5,337 bases of DNA, taken from contig JAFYQY010000033.1 of NCBI GenBank assembly GCA_017559685.1, forward strand, positions 1 to 5,337. The letters are read 5' to 3'. Under the pieces are notes generated by a model. It ran no database searches. It was given only the letters and a program-made list of their open reading frames with translations, and was not told the DNA's origin. Made by a program: the position numbers and the translations under genes. Origin of the DNA: Alistipes sp. GTDB taxonomy: Bacteria; Bacteroidota; Bacteroidia; Bacteroidales; Rikenellaceae. Shown in pieces: positions 1 through 5,337 of the stretch (its first letter is position 1; each line of letters begins with the position of its first letter).

Positions 1-515
1 ATCTCCTTGTTGAAACCAACGATTGCAGCGAGCTTACCAGTGATTACGTGCATATAAGCTGTGATGAATGGAGCCTCGATAGCATCGTAACCAGCAACAA
101 CGTGCTTCTCACCTGTCTGACCAGTCAACTCAGTAACTGCAGCCTCTACAGTACGACCGTCTGCGAGAGTGCAAGCCATAAGAGCCTCCTTATCAGCTGG
201 GAAGTTTACGATAGCTGCCTCAGCGATAGCCTCAGCAAGAGCCTGGAAATCAGCGTTCTTTGCTACGAAGTCAGTCTCACAACCGAGACCTACAACGATA
301 GCCTTCTCGCCCTGAACCTTTGCAATAACAGCACCCTCAGAAGTCTCGCGGTCAGCACGCTTAGCTGCTACGAGCTTACCCTTCTCCTTGATGATCTCCT
401 TAGCACGCTCGAAATCGCCCTCAGCGTCAACGAGTGCCTTCTTGCAGTCCATCATACCGGCACCGGTCATCTTACGCAACTTCATTACATCAGCTGCCTT
501 AATCTCTATTGCCAT
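1..515 (-). CDS. tsf: Elongation factor Ts, N-terminal 171 residues (3' end outside window)
   Basis: EF-Ts is the cytoplasmic nucleotide-exchange factor that releases GDP from EF-Tu during translation elongation. The start is ATG at 513-515, giving MAIEIKAADVMKLRKMTGAG. Residues 17-27 (TGAGMMDCKKA) are the N-terminal-domain signature. Residues 80-85 (ETDFVA) hold the Thr-Asp-Phe-Val motif whose Asp and Phe contact EF-Tu near the Mg/nucleotide site. The reading frame is open to the window edge, and the rest of the core and dimerisation region lies outside. The gene starts 30 nt after the rpsB stop, the usual rpsB-tsf pairing, so it is almost certainly cotranscribed with rpsB. The start has no Shine-Dalgarno sequence; the upstream spacer is A-rich, as is common in Bacteroidota. 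Identification is very secure. Only the unseen C-terminus is open. Confidence 0.97.
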   Translation of the reverse strand, partial: MAIEIKAADVMKLRKMTGAGMMDCKKALVDAEGDFERAKEIIKEKGKLVAAKRADRETSEGAVIAKVQGEKAIVVGLGCETDFVAKNADFQALAEAIAEAAIVNFPADKEALMACTLADGRTVEAAVTELTGQTGEKHVVAGYDAIEAPFITAYMHVITGKLAAIVGFNKE

Positions 516-545
516 AGTTTTCTGTGGTTTTCATTTGTTAATAAA

Positions 546-1385
546 TTACTCCTCAACAGCAGCAACAACCTCTGCTACTACTGCCTCCTGAGCATCAACA
601 GAAGCCTTTACGCTCTTCTTGATGCGAGTCTTAGCAGGCTTCTTTGCAGGAGCCTCTGTGTTAGCCTCAGCCTCAACAGCCTCCTTCTCCTTCTCGAGCT
701 TACGCTCCTCTGCGCCCTCAGCGATAGCACCACATACAGTGTCGAGAATCAAAGCGATTGACTTTGCAGCATCGTCATTTGCAGGGATTACGAAATCAAT
801 GTCGGTTGGATCACAACAAGTATCAACCATTGCAAATACTGGGATGTTCAAACGCTTTGCCTCCTTTACTGCGTTCTGCTCCTTCTGCACGTCGATTACG
901 AACAATGCAGCTGGAAGGCGAGTAAGGTCAGCGATAGAACCGAGGTTCTTCTCCAATTTCGCACGCTGGCGAGAAATCTGCAACTTCTCACGCTTCGAGA
1001 AGTTGTTGTAAAGACCGTCTGCCATCTGCTTGTCGATGGTAGCCATCTTCTTGACAGCACGGCGTATAGTTGGGAAGTTTGTGAGCATACCGCCAGCCCA
1101 ACGCTCTGTTACGTAAGGCATACCTACGGCTGCTACCTTATCGGCAACAATCTCCTTAGCTTGTTTCTTGGTTGCAACGAAAAGCACACGACGACCGCTC
1201 TTTGCGATGTTCTTGAGTGCCTCAGCTGCCTCATCGAGCTTTACAACAGTCTTGTGAAGATCGATGATATGGATGCCGTTCTTCTCCATGAAGATATATG
1301 GAGCCATTTTAGGATTCCACTTGCGCTTCAAGTGACCGAAATGAACGCCAGCCTCCAACAATGTATTAAAATCTGTTCTAGACAT
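546..1385 (-). CDS. rpsB: 30S ribosomal protein S2
   Basis: S2 is a late-assembling 30S protein that sits between head and body and is needed for S1 binding in bacteria that have S1. The product is 279 residues. The N-terminus MSRTDFNTLLEAGVHFGH (residues 1-18) is the S2 start signature. It is followed by RKWNPKMAPYIF (21-32), RWAGGMLTNFPTIRR (95-109) and PVFAMVDTCCDPTDIDFVIP (182-201), all S2 landmarks. An in-frame ATG 42 nt upstream (1425-1427) would add 14 Lys-rich residues, but the family normally starts at the MSRT-type site, so ATG 1383-1385 is preferred. Residues from about 224 form a low-complexity Glu/Ala/Lys tail of roughly 55 residues beyond the compact fold, ending in an acidic AAVEE. 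Such tails are common in Bacteroidota S2. The gene lies 240 nt after rpsI and 30 nt before tsf. Confidence 0.98.
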   Translation of the reverse strand: MSRTDFNTLLEAGVHFGHLKRKWNPKMAPYIFMEKNGIHIIDLHKTVVKLDEAAEALKNIAKSGRRVLFVATKKQAKEIVADKVAAVGMPYVTERWAGGMLTNFPTIRRAVKKMATIDKQMADGLYNNFSKREKLQISRQRAKLEKNLGSIADLTRLPAALFVIDVQKEQNAVKEAKRLNIPVFAMVDTCCDPTDIDFVIPANDDAAKSIALILDTVCGAIAEGAEERKLEKEKEAVEAEANTEAPAKKPAKTRIKKSVKASVDAQEAVVAEVVAAVEE

Positions 1386-1425
1386 TTTAGTTTCTTTTTT
1401 TTGTAATTTTAATTCTCTTTTCTTC

Positions 1426-1462
1426 AACTCTTACGGTAGCGACCTAGTCGGTCCGAAGAGTT
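1426..1462 (-). promoter_or_regulatory. Hairpin in the rpsB leader
   Basis: Read on the minus strand, the outer arms AACTCTT (1456-1462) and AAGAGTT (1426-1432) pair perfectly over 7 bp. Inside, after one bulged T, CGG pairs with CCG. After a small AC/CTA internal loop, CGAC pairs with GTCG around a TAG triloop (1444-1446). An alternative apex pairs GACC with GGTC. The base of the hairpin lies 40 nt before the rpsB start codon. The absence of a following T-run argues against a terminator, and a translational or protein-binding element is more likely. Confidence 0.6.
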
Positions 1463-1506
1463 TTCCGCGACAGGGCAAGCAGCAGGTAGCACCTTTTTTC
1501 GGCCAT
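1444..1506 (-). CDS. Possible 20-codon leader ORF upstream of rpsB (speculative)
   Basis: An ATG inside the second copy of the 11-bp repeat opens a 20-codon frame beginning MAEKRCYLLLALSRK and ending in TAG at 1444-1446. That stop codon is the triloop of the downstream hairpin, so a translating ribosome would open the 5' arm. No ribosome-binding signal is seen. The frame uses AGG and CGG, codons not seen among the arginines checked in the neighbouring ribosomal genes. It may therefore be chance, and it is reported because of its position relative to the hairpin. Confidence 0.2.
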   Translation of the reverse strand: MAEKRCYLLLALSRKTLRTD

Positions 1507-1533
1507 CAGCTAATCAGCCTTTGGCCATCAGCT
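1501..1533 (-). repeat. Two-copy 11-bp direct repeat, 22-bp spacing
   Basis: AGCTGATGGCC occurs at 1523-1533 and again at 1501-1511 on the minus strand, separated by 11 bp. A third partial copy, GGCTGATT, falls between them, so GCTGAT appears three times in 33 bp. Each full copy contains an ATG, opening a 4-codon and a 20-codon mini-ORF respectively. Local pairing GCC-AAA-GGC and GCT-GATT-AGC could form small hairpins in this segment. The repeats sit just downstream of an AT-rich run. Confidence 0.7.
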
Positions 1534-1625
1534 CTATATAATATATATAAGTATAAGTGGTCTTGCTTGCTTTGAGAACCCTTGTCGTGCTTTGCCGAAT
1601 TGTTAGTCCGCTTACGAAATATATA

Positions 1626-2012
1626 TTAACGCTTGCTGAACTGGAACTTACGACGTGCACCAGGCTGTCCTGGCTTCTTACGCTCAACCTCGCGGGCATC
1701 ACGAGTAAGGAATCCGTTCTTCTTCAAAACCGGACGATACTCAGCGTTGATCTCGCACAATGCGCGAGCAATACCCATACGAGCGGCCTCAGCCTGACCC
1801 TTGATACCACCACCTACGAGGTTTACAACAACATCGTAAGCCTCAGCAGTCTCAGTTACGAGCAATGGCTGCTTAACCTCGTACTGCAAGATGTTCAATG
1901 GGAAATAGACATCGAGAGCCTTGTGGTTGATTGTAATATTTCCAGTTCCTGGCTTCACGAATACGCGAGCTACAGCTGCCTTACGGCGACCAACTGTGTT
2001 TACAACTTCCAT
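1626..2012 (-). CDS. rpsI: 30S ribosomal protein S9
   Basis: S9 is a 30S head protein whose C-terminal tail reaches the ribosomal P site and touches the anticodon stem of the peptidyl tRNA. The product is 128 residues, the usual length. Family landmarks are [11 protein letters not shown] (8-18), GTGNITIN (22-29), [11 protein letters not shown] (63-73, the glycine-rich turn), IARAL (81-85), [20 protein letters not shown] (100-119), and the terminal FQFSKR whose last Lys-Arg contacts P-site tRNA. The start ATG (2010-2012) lies 5 nt after the rplM stop, so the two genes are translationally close and form the conserved L13-S9 pair. There is no Shine-Dalgarno sequence before the start. A 240-nt spacer to rpsB follows. 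Identification is secure and there are no missing residues in the tail. Confidence 0.98.
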   Translation of the reverse strand: MEVVNTVGRRKAAVARVFVKPGTGNITINHKALDVYFPLNILQYEVKQPLLVTETAEAYDVVVNLVGGGIKGQAEAARMGIARALCEINAEYRPVLKKNGFLTRDAREVERKKPGQPGARRKFQFSKR

Positions 2013-2017
2013 AATTC

Positions 2018-2473
2018 TTACTTAATCTCGTTTAACTTAATTTGCTTTGGGTTCTGTGCTGCGTGAGGATGCTCAGCACCAGCATAAACCTTCAAGTTTT
2101 TGATAATAGCCTCTCCGAGACGGTTCTTTGGCAACATACCACGAACAGCCTCCTCGATTACGAATGCAGGTTTCTTTGCCAAATATAAGGCAGGAGTAGC
2201 GAAACGCTGACCACCTGGGTAACCAGTGTGGCGGACATAGACCTTGTCGGTCAACTTCTTACCTGTGAGCTTCACCTTCTCGGCGTTGATAACGATAACA
2301 TTGTCACCGCAATCTACGTGAGGGGTGTAGCCCGGCTTGTTCTTTCCGCAGAGAATCTTTGCGATCTGCGAAGCCAAGCGGCCCAATACCTCGTTAGTAG
2401 CGTCGATGACAACCCACTCCTTGTTGACAGTCGCTGCGTTCAACGAGATAGTTTTGTAACTTAATGAATCCAT
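2018..2473 (-). CDS. rplM: 50S ribosomal protein L13
   Basis: L13 is an early-assembly 50S protein that binds 23S rRNA. The product is 151 residues, slightly longer than the roughly 142 residues typical of proteobacteria. Landmarks are [17 protein letters not shown] (19-35), [19 protein letters not shown] (49-67), [11 protein letters not shown] (80-90), [11 protein letters not shown] (110-120) and [16 protein letters not shown] (127-142), which match the family along its whole length. The N-terminal [10 protein letters not shown] extension fits the form seen in Bacteroidota L13 and supports the ATG at 2471-2473. It is the first gene of the ribosomal block, with a promoter about 55-85 nt upstream and a hairpin-forming leader. 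In E. coli, L13 represses its own rplM-rpsI mRNA; whether that holds here is unknown. Confidence 0.98.
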   Translation of the reverse strand: MDSLSYKTISLNAATVNKEWVVIDATNEVLGRLASQIAKILCGKNKPGYTPHVDCGDNVIVINAEKVKLTGKKLTDKVYVRHTGYPGGQRFATPALYLAKKPAFVIEEAVRGMLPKNRLGEAIIKNLKVYAGAEHPHAAQNPKQIKLNEIK

Positions 2474-2506
2474 CTAATACTTGTTAAAAAAAGTTTGTAA
2501 TCCAAC

Positions 2507-2525
2507 CTCGCACTTTGCGAGTGCG
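2507..2525 (-). promoter_or_regulatory. Alternative hairpins at the 5' end of the rplM leader
   Basis: Two overlapping and mutually exclusive 6-bp hairpins can be drawn on the minus strand. One pairs CGCACT (2520-2525) with AGTGCG (2509-2514). The other pairs CTCGCA (2516-2521) with TGCGAG (2507-2512) around an AAG loop. The segment begins directly after the -7 promoter element, so the transcription start decides which can form; with a start near 2521 only the second would be complete. Such a 5'-terminal hairpin could stabilise the mRNA or serve L13 feedback. The pairing is visible, while the function is inferred. Confidence 0.45.
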
Positions 2526-2557
2526 CAAAGGTACGAATAATTTTTTGAATTACACAA
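2526..2557 (-). promoter_or_regulatory. Bacteroidota-type promoter for rplM-rpsI(-rpsB-tsf)
   Basis: On the minus strand TACCTTTG (2526-2533) is an exact match to the TAnnTTTG -7 element used by the primary sigma factor of Bacteroidota. TTG at 2555-2557 provides a -33 element with a 21-nt AT-rich spacer, within the known range. Transcription would start near 2519-2521, giving a leader of roughly 46-48 nt before the rplM ATG. It sits immediately downstream of the terminator of the preceding operon, which is where a new transcription unit would be expected. Confidence 0.8.
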
Positions 2558-2574
2558 CTTTTTTAATAATTTCT

Positions 2575-2613
2575 AAAAGAAAAAGGTTTATGCCCATTTT
2601 TAGACATAAACCT
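2575..2613 (-). terminator. Rho-independent terminator after the TPR-barrel-PH operon
   Basis: On the minus strand AGGTTTATG (2605-2613) pairs perfectly with CATAAACCT (2584-2592) over 9 bp around a 12-nt loop. It is followed by TTTTCTTTT (2575-2583). It lies 27 nt after the stop of the PH-domain gene and just before the rplM promoter, separating the two transcription units. On the plus strand the stem is not followed by a T-run, so termination is directed at minus-strand transcripts. Confidence 0.88.
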
Positions 2614-2639
2614 ATATAGTATCAAAGCATACTACCCTA

Positions 2640-3155
2640 CTACACAGCGAATTGCTCCATCTTGTCCGGCTCCGAACAAGAGATAACAATCTTCTTGCCG
2701 TTAGCCAGGCGTATCAAAAAAAGATTATCGAAGCTTGTTGCATAGAGCTGAAATGCGCCAATCGAGCCTTGATAATAGTGTCCGTAGTAGCCGAAAAAGC
2801 CTCCGACGCCACAGGTGCGCACCGCTCCTCGCAGAGCATTTTTAGGGAGTCGGTCTACGCTCAGCACCTCGTCGGCGTGGATGGTAATACTATTATATCG
2901 ACGAAGGATAACGAGCGTTTTAGCACCTATCTCCAAGCGCTGCGGAGCCAAGCCCTCGCACACGAGCATTATCGGCAACATTATCACATTAAAAATAATG
3001 AGTTCTACAACGAGTGGCGACGAGTCGTTTGTGGTGCATATCTGCCACAACAGCCAGCCCGAGAGACCACCCCACAAACCGAACATAGCGAAGGTCATCA
3101 CCCACAGAGTCTTGCTCCAGATAAACGGCACGGTATAGAAACTCTTTGCGTTCAT
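2640..3155 (-). CDS. Small membrane protein with bacterial PH-like domain
   Basis: The product is 171 residues. Two hydrophobic segments (about 17-38 and 48-67) probably form a helical hairpin in the inner membrane. A soluble region from about residue 73 resembles the bacterial PH-like domains found in many Bacteroidota membrane proteins: strands at 73-85 and 89-100, a glycine/tyrosine-rich VGGFFGYYGHYY stretch (117-128), then LYATSFDNLFLIRLANGKKIVIS (137-159), with the typical 'NGKKIVIS' strand near the end. The substrate or partner is unknown; such domains are thought to mediate protein or membrane-surface contacts. The start ATG is 12 nt after the barrel gene's stop, and the frame ends in two consecutive TAG codons followed by the terminator, so this is the last gene of the operon. 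Assignment to the PH-like fold is by recognised pattern, not a search. The cellular role is unknown. Confidence 0.75.
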   Translation of the reverse strand: MNAKSFYTVPFIWSKTLWVMTFAMFGLWGGLSGWLLWQICTTNDSSPLVVELIIFNVIMLPIMLVCEGLAPQRLEIGAKTLVILRRYNSITIHADEVLSVDRLPKNALRGAVRTCGVGGFFGYYGHYYQGSIGAFQLYATSFDNLFLIRLANGKKIVISCSEPDKMEQFAV

Positions 3156-3167
3156 ATCTGTGTTATT

Positions 3168-4937
3168 TTAGAATTGTAACTTCACACCTACGGTAAACGA
3201 TGCGCCCATCTCACGATAGAATGCCCAATGGTAGGTTGGCAATACATCACCAACGATATTATTAACCTCGGCATATACGGTGCAAGTCTTGCTTGCACGA
3301 TAGTCGCCATAGAGACTCAAATTGAGCGAAGTTGGAGCTCTAAATACATCGCTATTTACCGGCATTGTTGTCTCCGGCCAGAAGAGTGAGTAATCCTGAA
3401 TGCAGGTCCACTTGGTTGGGCCATAAAGCTCGGCCGACAAACCTACGGTAAACTTCTTGTGAGTGTAGCGTGCACGCAACAACGCCTCGACATTCGGCAT
3501 AGCATCCTCTACGCTTGCATCGCCATTATACAACGAGCCCTTCACCTGCGCTGTGAGCAACAGCTGTGAGATAGGCTTATAGTCTACAGCACCGCACAAC
3601 GACCAGATATTGCGAGAAGCGCTCTCCACACCGAAGAATATCTGGTTGATATTATACCAATAGACCGCATTCTTCATAAACGACATATTGGCGTAGAAGC
3701 GATATGCAAACTTACTGCTTGCCGAGTGTCCCGACACTCCGAATCGCACATTGTAGAGCTCTGTGTTTGGCACTACGCTATCTGCCGACAACGAGCCATC
3801 TGCTCCGCCCAAAACTGCCATATAAGGGTTGCGACGCACCAACGAGGAGTAGCTATTGTTCTGCAACTCGCCATTAACCTCGACATACGGCACAAACACA
3901 CCCTTATCATTGATATTCAACGACAAGGCAAGATATGGGAAGGCGTGCCATCTATTCTGCTTCACCTTATCGGCAGGATTGTTGTCATACAAAACCTTTG
4001 CACCCGCAGTCAAATCGATAAGTTTGCCCGAGCGATAGCGGTAACGCAAGTCGAAACCAACGATCGAATTGTCGTAGCTCTTCAACGACTTCAAACCATA
4101 ATAGCCATCGTAGTTGACATCCAACGTCAATGCGCTACGCTTGGTTATCTCTCGTGCTATGGTTGCTCCCGCATTGACATTTATCTGCTGGTAGTGGTCA
4201 CCTGCGATAAAGTTCTCCGACTTATCATTGTAGAGGTTAGCCTCCGCATAGACCTTAAAATTTAAGAAGCTGTAGTCGGCAAAGGCATCGCCAAACGACA
4301 ACGCCAAATTCACATCGTCAGAGTCGATCTTGCGACGCTTGTACTCCATAATCGGAGCACCATCATCGGTAGTTTGGTTGTGGAATGGATAGCGATGATA
4401 GGTATCCATACGATAGTACAAATCGCCCGAGAGGGTGTATCGGCCAAAGTACTTTCCGCCCATAACGCCAAACTTGTTGTTCATCTGCATCGAGCGGTTA
4501 TCCTTGTAGTAGTTGCCGTCAAAACCATTATAGTACTTCAACTTCGAATACTGGCCATAGTGGTTGATATAGCCTGTCAGGTAGCCTACATCCGCACGAT
4601 GTGTCGTAGCATAGAAGTCACCCACGGTATTGAGAGGATAGCCTGCACCCAACTTCAAATAGAACGGGTATTTGCGCTGATACTCCCAATATGTGACAGT
4701 AGCAGGGTTGAAACGATGCGTACCAAGAGCCGAAGCAAACGAACGAGGAGTAACCGTATAGTCAATCTCGGGGCGAAGGGTTATGGTATCGACCATATTC
4801 GGTGCGATATCCATCTTTCGAGATTCGCCAATTTCGGGTGCGAAGTTTTTCGTCACCTCCACCTGCTTCGTAACCTGCGCCGATGCCACAAACGACACCA
4901 CGCAGAGTGCAATAAGAGTTGTAATATATCGTTTCAT
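3168..4937 (-). CDS. Plug-less outer-membrane beta-barrel protein (TonB-receptor-like)
   Basis: The product is 589 residues from the ATG at 4935-4937. Residues 1-20 (MKRYITTLIALCVVSFVASA) form a type I signal peptide with likely cleavage before Q21; Cys12 is not in a proper lipobox. A short periplasmic segment follows, with VTKNFAPEI and IAPNMVDTITLRPEIDYTVTP (about 28-66). From about residue 90 the sequence alternates polar and aromatic residues (many Tyr/Phe/Asn) in strand-like stretches through to the terminal GVKLQF, whose final Phe is the usual outer-membrane assembly signal. It is shorter than typical TonB-dependent transporters and no plug domain is visible, so transport by the standard mechanism is doubtful; databases often still label such proteins TonB-dependent receptors. 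A GTG at 4941-4943 overlaps the upstream stop codon and could add Met-Ala, but the ATG gives the cleaner signal peptide. Function is unknown. Confidence 0.85.
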   Translation of the reverse strand: MKRYITTLIALCVVSFVASAQVTKQVEVTKNFAPEIGESRKMDIAPNMVDTITLRPEIDYTVTPRSFASALGTHRFNPATVTYWEYQRKYPFYLKLGAGYPLNTVGDFYATTHRADVGYLTGYINHYGQYSKLKYYNGFDGNYYKDNRSMQMNNKFGVMGGKYFGRYTLSGDLYYRMDTYHRYPFHNQTTDDGAPIMEYKRRKIDSDDVNLALSFGDAFADYSFLNFKVYAEANLYNDKSENFIAGDHYQQINVNAGATIAREITKRSALTLDVNYDGYYGLKSLKSYDNSIVGFDLRYRYRSGKLIDLTAGAKVLYDNNPADKVKQNRWHAFPYLALSLNINDKGVFVPYVEVNGELQNNSYSSLVRRNPYMAVLGGADGSLSADSVVPNTELYNVRFGVSGHSASSKFAYRFYANMSFMKNAVYWYNINQIFFGVESASRNIWSLCGAVDYKPISQLLLTAQVKGSLYNGDASVEDAMPNVEALLRARYTHKKFTVGLSAELYGPTKWTCIQDYSLFWPETTMPVNSDVFRAPTSLNLSLYGDYRASKTCTVYAEVNNIVGDVLPTYHWAFYREMGASFTVGVKLQF

Positions 4938-4942
4938 AGCCA

Positions 4943-5337
4943 CTAATTCAATTTATTGAGTTTAGACTGAGCCTCTGCCACAATACCGTCGTCGGCAGGG
5001 GTGTAACCATCCACCACGCTACGATATGTTGCACTCGCCTGGAATGTATCGTTGCGCTGTACGTAGACATCGCCCAACGTAATAAAGGCCTTACCCAACC
5101 AATAGGTGTGCTGAGTCTTGCTATCAGCCAAAGCGTAGACCTTCTGCTCGCACTCGTCGAGCTTGCCCTCCTTGAACAACTTCTCGATAATACGATATGC
5201 CGACTCGGCACCCTCGACAGTTGTCATATCGGCCGATAACGCCTCGTATATCTTGAACGCCTCGTCAACCTCGTTGCGAGAGTTTTGAACATTAGCCTTC
5301 GCAAAGCGAACTCTGCGCAACATCACAGCATCGACAT
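4943..5337 (-). CDS. Tetratricopeptide-repeat protein, C-terminal 130 residues (5' end outside window)
   Basis: Only the end of the gene is present; the frame is open to the window edge (…VDAVMLRRVRFAKANV), so the internal Val-Met near 5321-5326 is not a start. The visible part is helical and TPR-like. Successive helix pairs can be read in RNEVDEAFKIYEALS, AESAYRIIEKLFKEGKLDECEQKVYALA, TYWLGKAFITLGDVYVQRNDTFQASATYRSVV and the final GIVAEAQSKLNKLN. The YWLGKAFITLGDVYVQ...FQA segment is characteristic of large periplasmic or lipid-anchored TPR proteins of Bacteroidota. TPRs are protein-interaction scaffolds. The stop TAG (4943-4945) lies 5 nt before the barrel gene's ATG, suggesting translational coupling and a shared envelope role. 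The N-terminus, localisation signal and full length cannot be seen, so a specific function is not assigned. Confidence 0.85.
   Translation of the reverse strand, partial: VDAVMLRRVRFAKANVQNSRNEVDEAFKIYEALSADMTTVEGAESAYRIIEKLFKEGKLDECEQKVYALADSKTQHTYWLGKAFITLGDVYVQRNDTFQASATYRSVVDGYTPADDGIVAEAQSKLNKLN

Larger units (their letters stand above)
1386..1625 (-). promoter_or_regulatory. rpsI-rpsB intergenic spacer; candidate structured leader of rpsB-tsf
   Basis: This 240-nt gap lies inside an otherwise tight ribosomal cluster. Read in the direction of transcription it holds, in order: a segment (1564-1587) complementary to a later segment (1468-1481); an AT-rich run (1535-1555) that could act as a weak promoter; two copies of an 11-mer (1523-1533 and 1501-1511); a 37-nt hairpin (1426-1462); and an unstructured A-rich stretch leading to the rpsB ATG. 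No TAnnTTTG promoter motif was found, so rpsB may be transcribed by read-through from rplM or from an unrecognised promoter in the AT run. No U-tract follows the hairpin, so it is not an intrinsic terminator. S2-dependent autoregulation through the rpsB leader is known in gammaproteobacteria; a comparable role here is inference. Confidence 0.5.

Noticed and set aside
499..534. 11-codon frame overlapping the tsf start (ATG at 532-534)
   Set aside because: It is out of frame with tsf, short, in an A-rich spacer where ATG is likely by chance; translational coupling from rpsB is a simpler explanation.
48..761. Long plus-strand open frame (237 codons)
   Set aside because: It runs antisense across both tsf and rpsB, is Leu/Ser/Cys-rich without domain features, and results from codon bias of the real genes.
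1383..1427. Upstream in-frame ATG extending rpsB by 14 residues
   Set aside because: The extension (Lys/Glu-rich) is translated A-rich leader and overlaps the foot of the leader hairpin; S2 proteins begin at the MSRT-like site.
1426..1462. Reading the rpsB leader hairpin as an intrinsic terminator of rpsI
   Set aside because: The stem is followed by GAAGAAAAGAG rather than a T-run on the minus strand, and by no T-run on the plus strand that would end a known gene.
1514..1702. Minus-strand frame overlapping the end of rpsI and the spacer
   Set aside because: It overlaps rpsI in another frame and its sequence is low-complexity Ser/Thr/Tyr; only its last four codons coincide with the repeat ATG.
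1557..2066. Plus-strand open frame (169 codons) opposite rpsI
   Set aside because: It is antisense to rpsI and the end of rplM, with no recognisable motif and Leu/Ser/Thr-rich composition.
4374..4946. Plus-strand open frame (190 codons) opposite the barrel gene
   Set aside because: It is fully antisense to a well-supported signal-peptide-bearing barrel gene and lacks any coherent domain; the 3726-4265 plus frame is rejected for the same reason.

Overview
The window looks like an ordinary chromosomal segment from a Bacteroidales-type Bacteroidota. The evidence is the gene order rplM-rpsI-rpsB-tsf, start regions that are A-rich and lack Shine-Dalgarno sequences, a TAnnTTTG-type promoter (TACCTTTG) before rplM, and a large outer-membrane barrel gene next to a TPR gene. 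A Rikenellaceae/Alistipes-like source is a guess from the flavour of the ribosomal proteins. All supported genes are on the minus strand, so transcription runs from high to low coordinates.

First transcription block (5337 down to about 2575). It holds the 3' end of a TPR-repeat protein gene, then a plug-less outer-membrane beta-barrel protein with a clear signal peptide, then a small protein with two membrane helices and a bacterial PH-like domain. The first two genes are 5 nt apart and the next two 12 nt apart, so this is probably one envelope-related operon. It ends in a clear intrinsic terminator at 2575-2613.

Second transcription block (about 2557 down to 1). A promoter and a short hairpin-forming leader precede rplM (L13) and rpsI (S9), which are 5 nt apart. 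A 240-nt non-coding spacer follows, then rpsB (S2) and tsf (EF-Ts), 30 nt apart; tsf is cut by the window edge. These products build the 50S and 30S subunits and recycle EF-Tu.

The part that known genes do not explain is the rpsI-rpsB spacer (1386-1625). It contains an 11-bp direct repeat at 22-bp spacing, a stable hairpin just upstream of rpsB, a nested long-range complementarity, and a 20-codon mini-ORF whose stop codon lies in the loop of that hairpin. It is the best candidate for an undescribed cis-regulatory RNA, probably for S2/EF-Ts expression. No mobile element, CRISPR array, tRNA or rRNA was seen.
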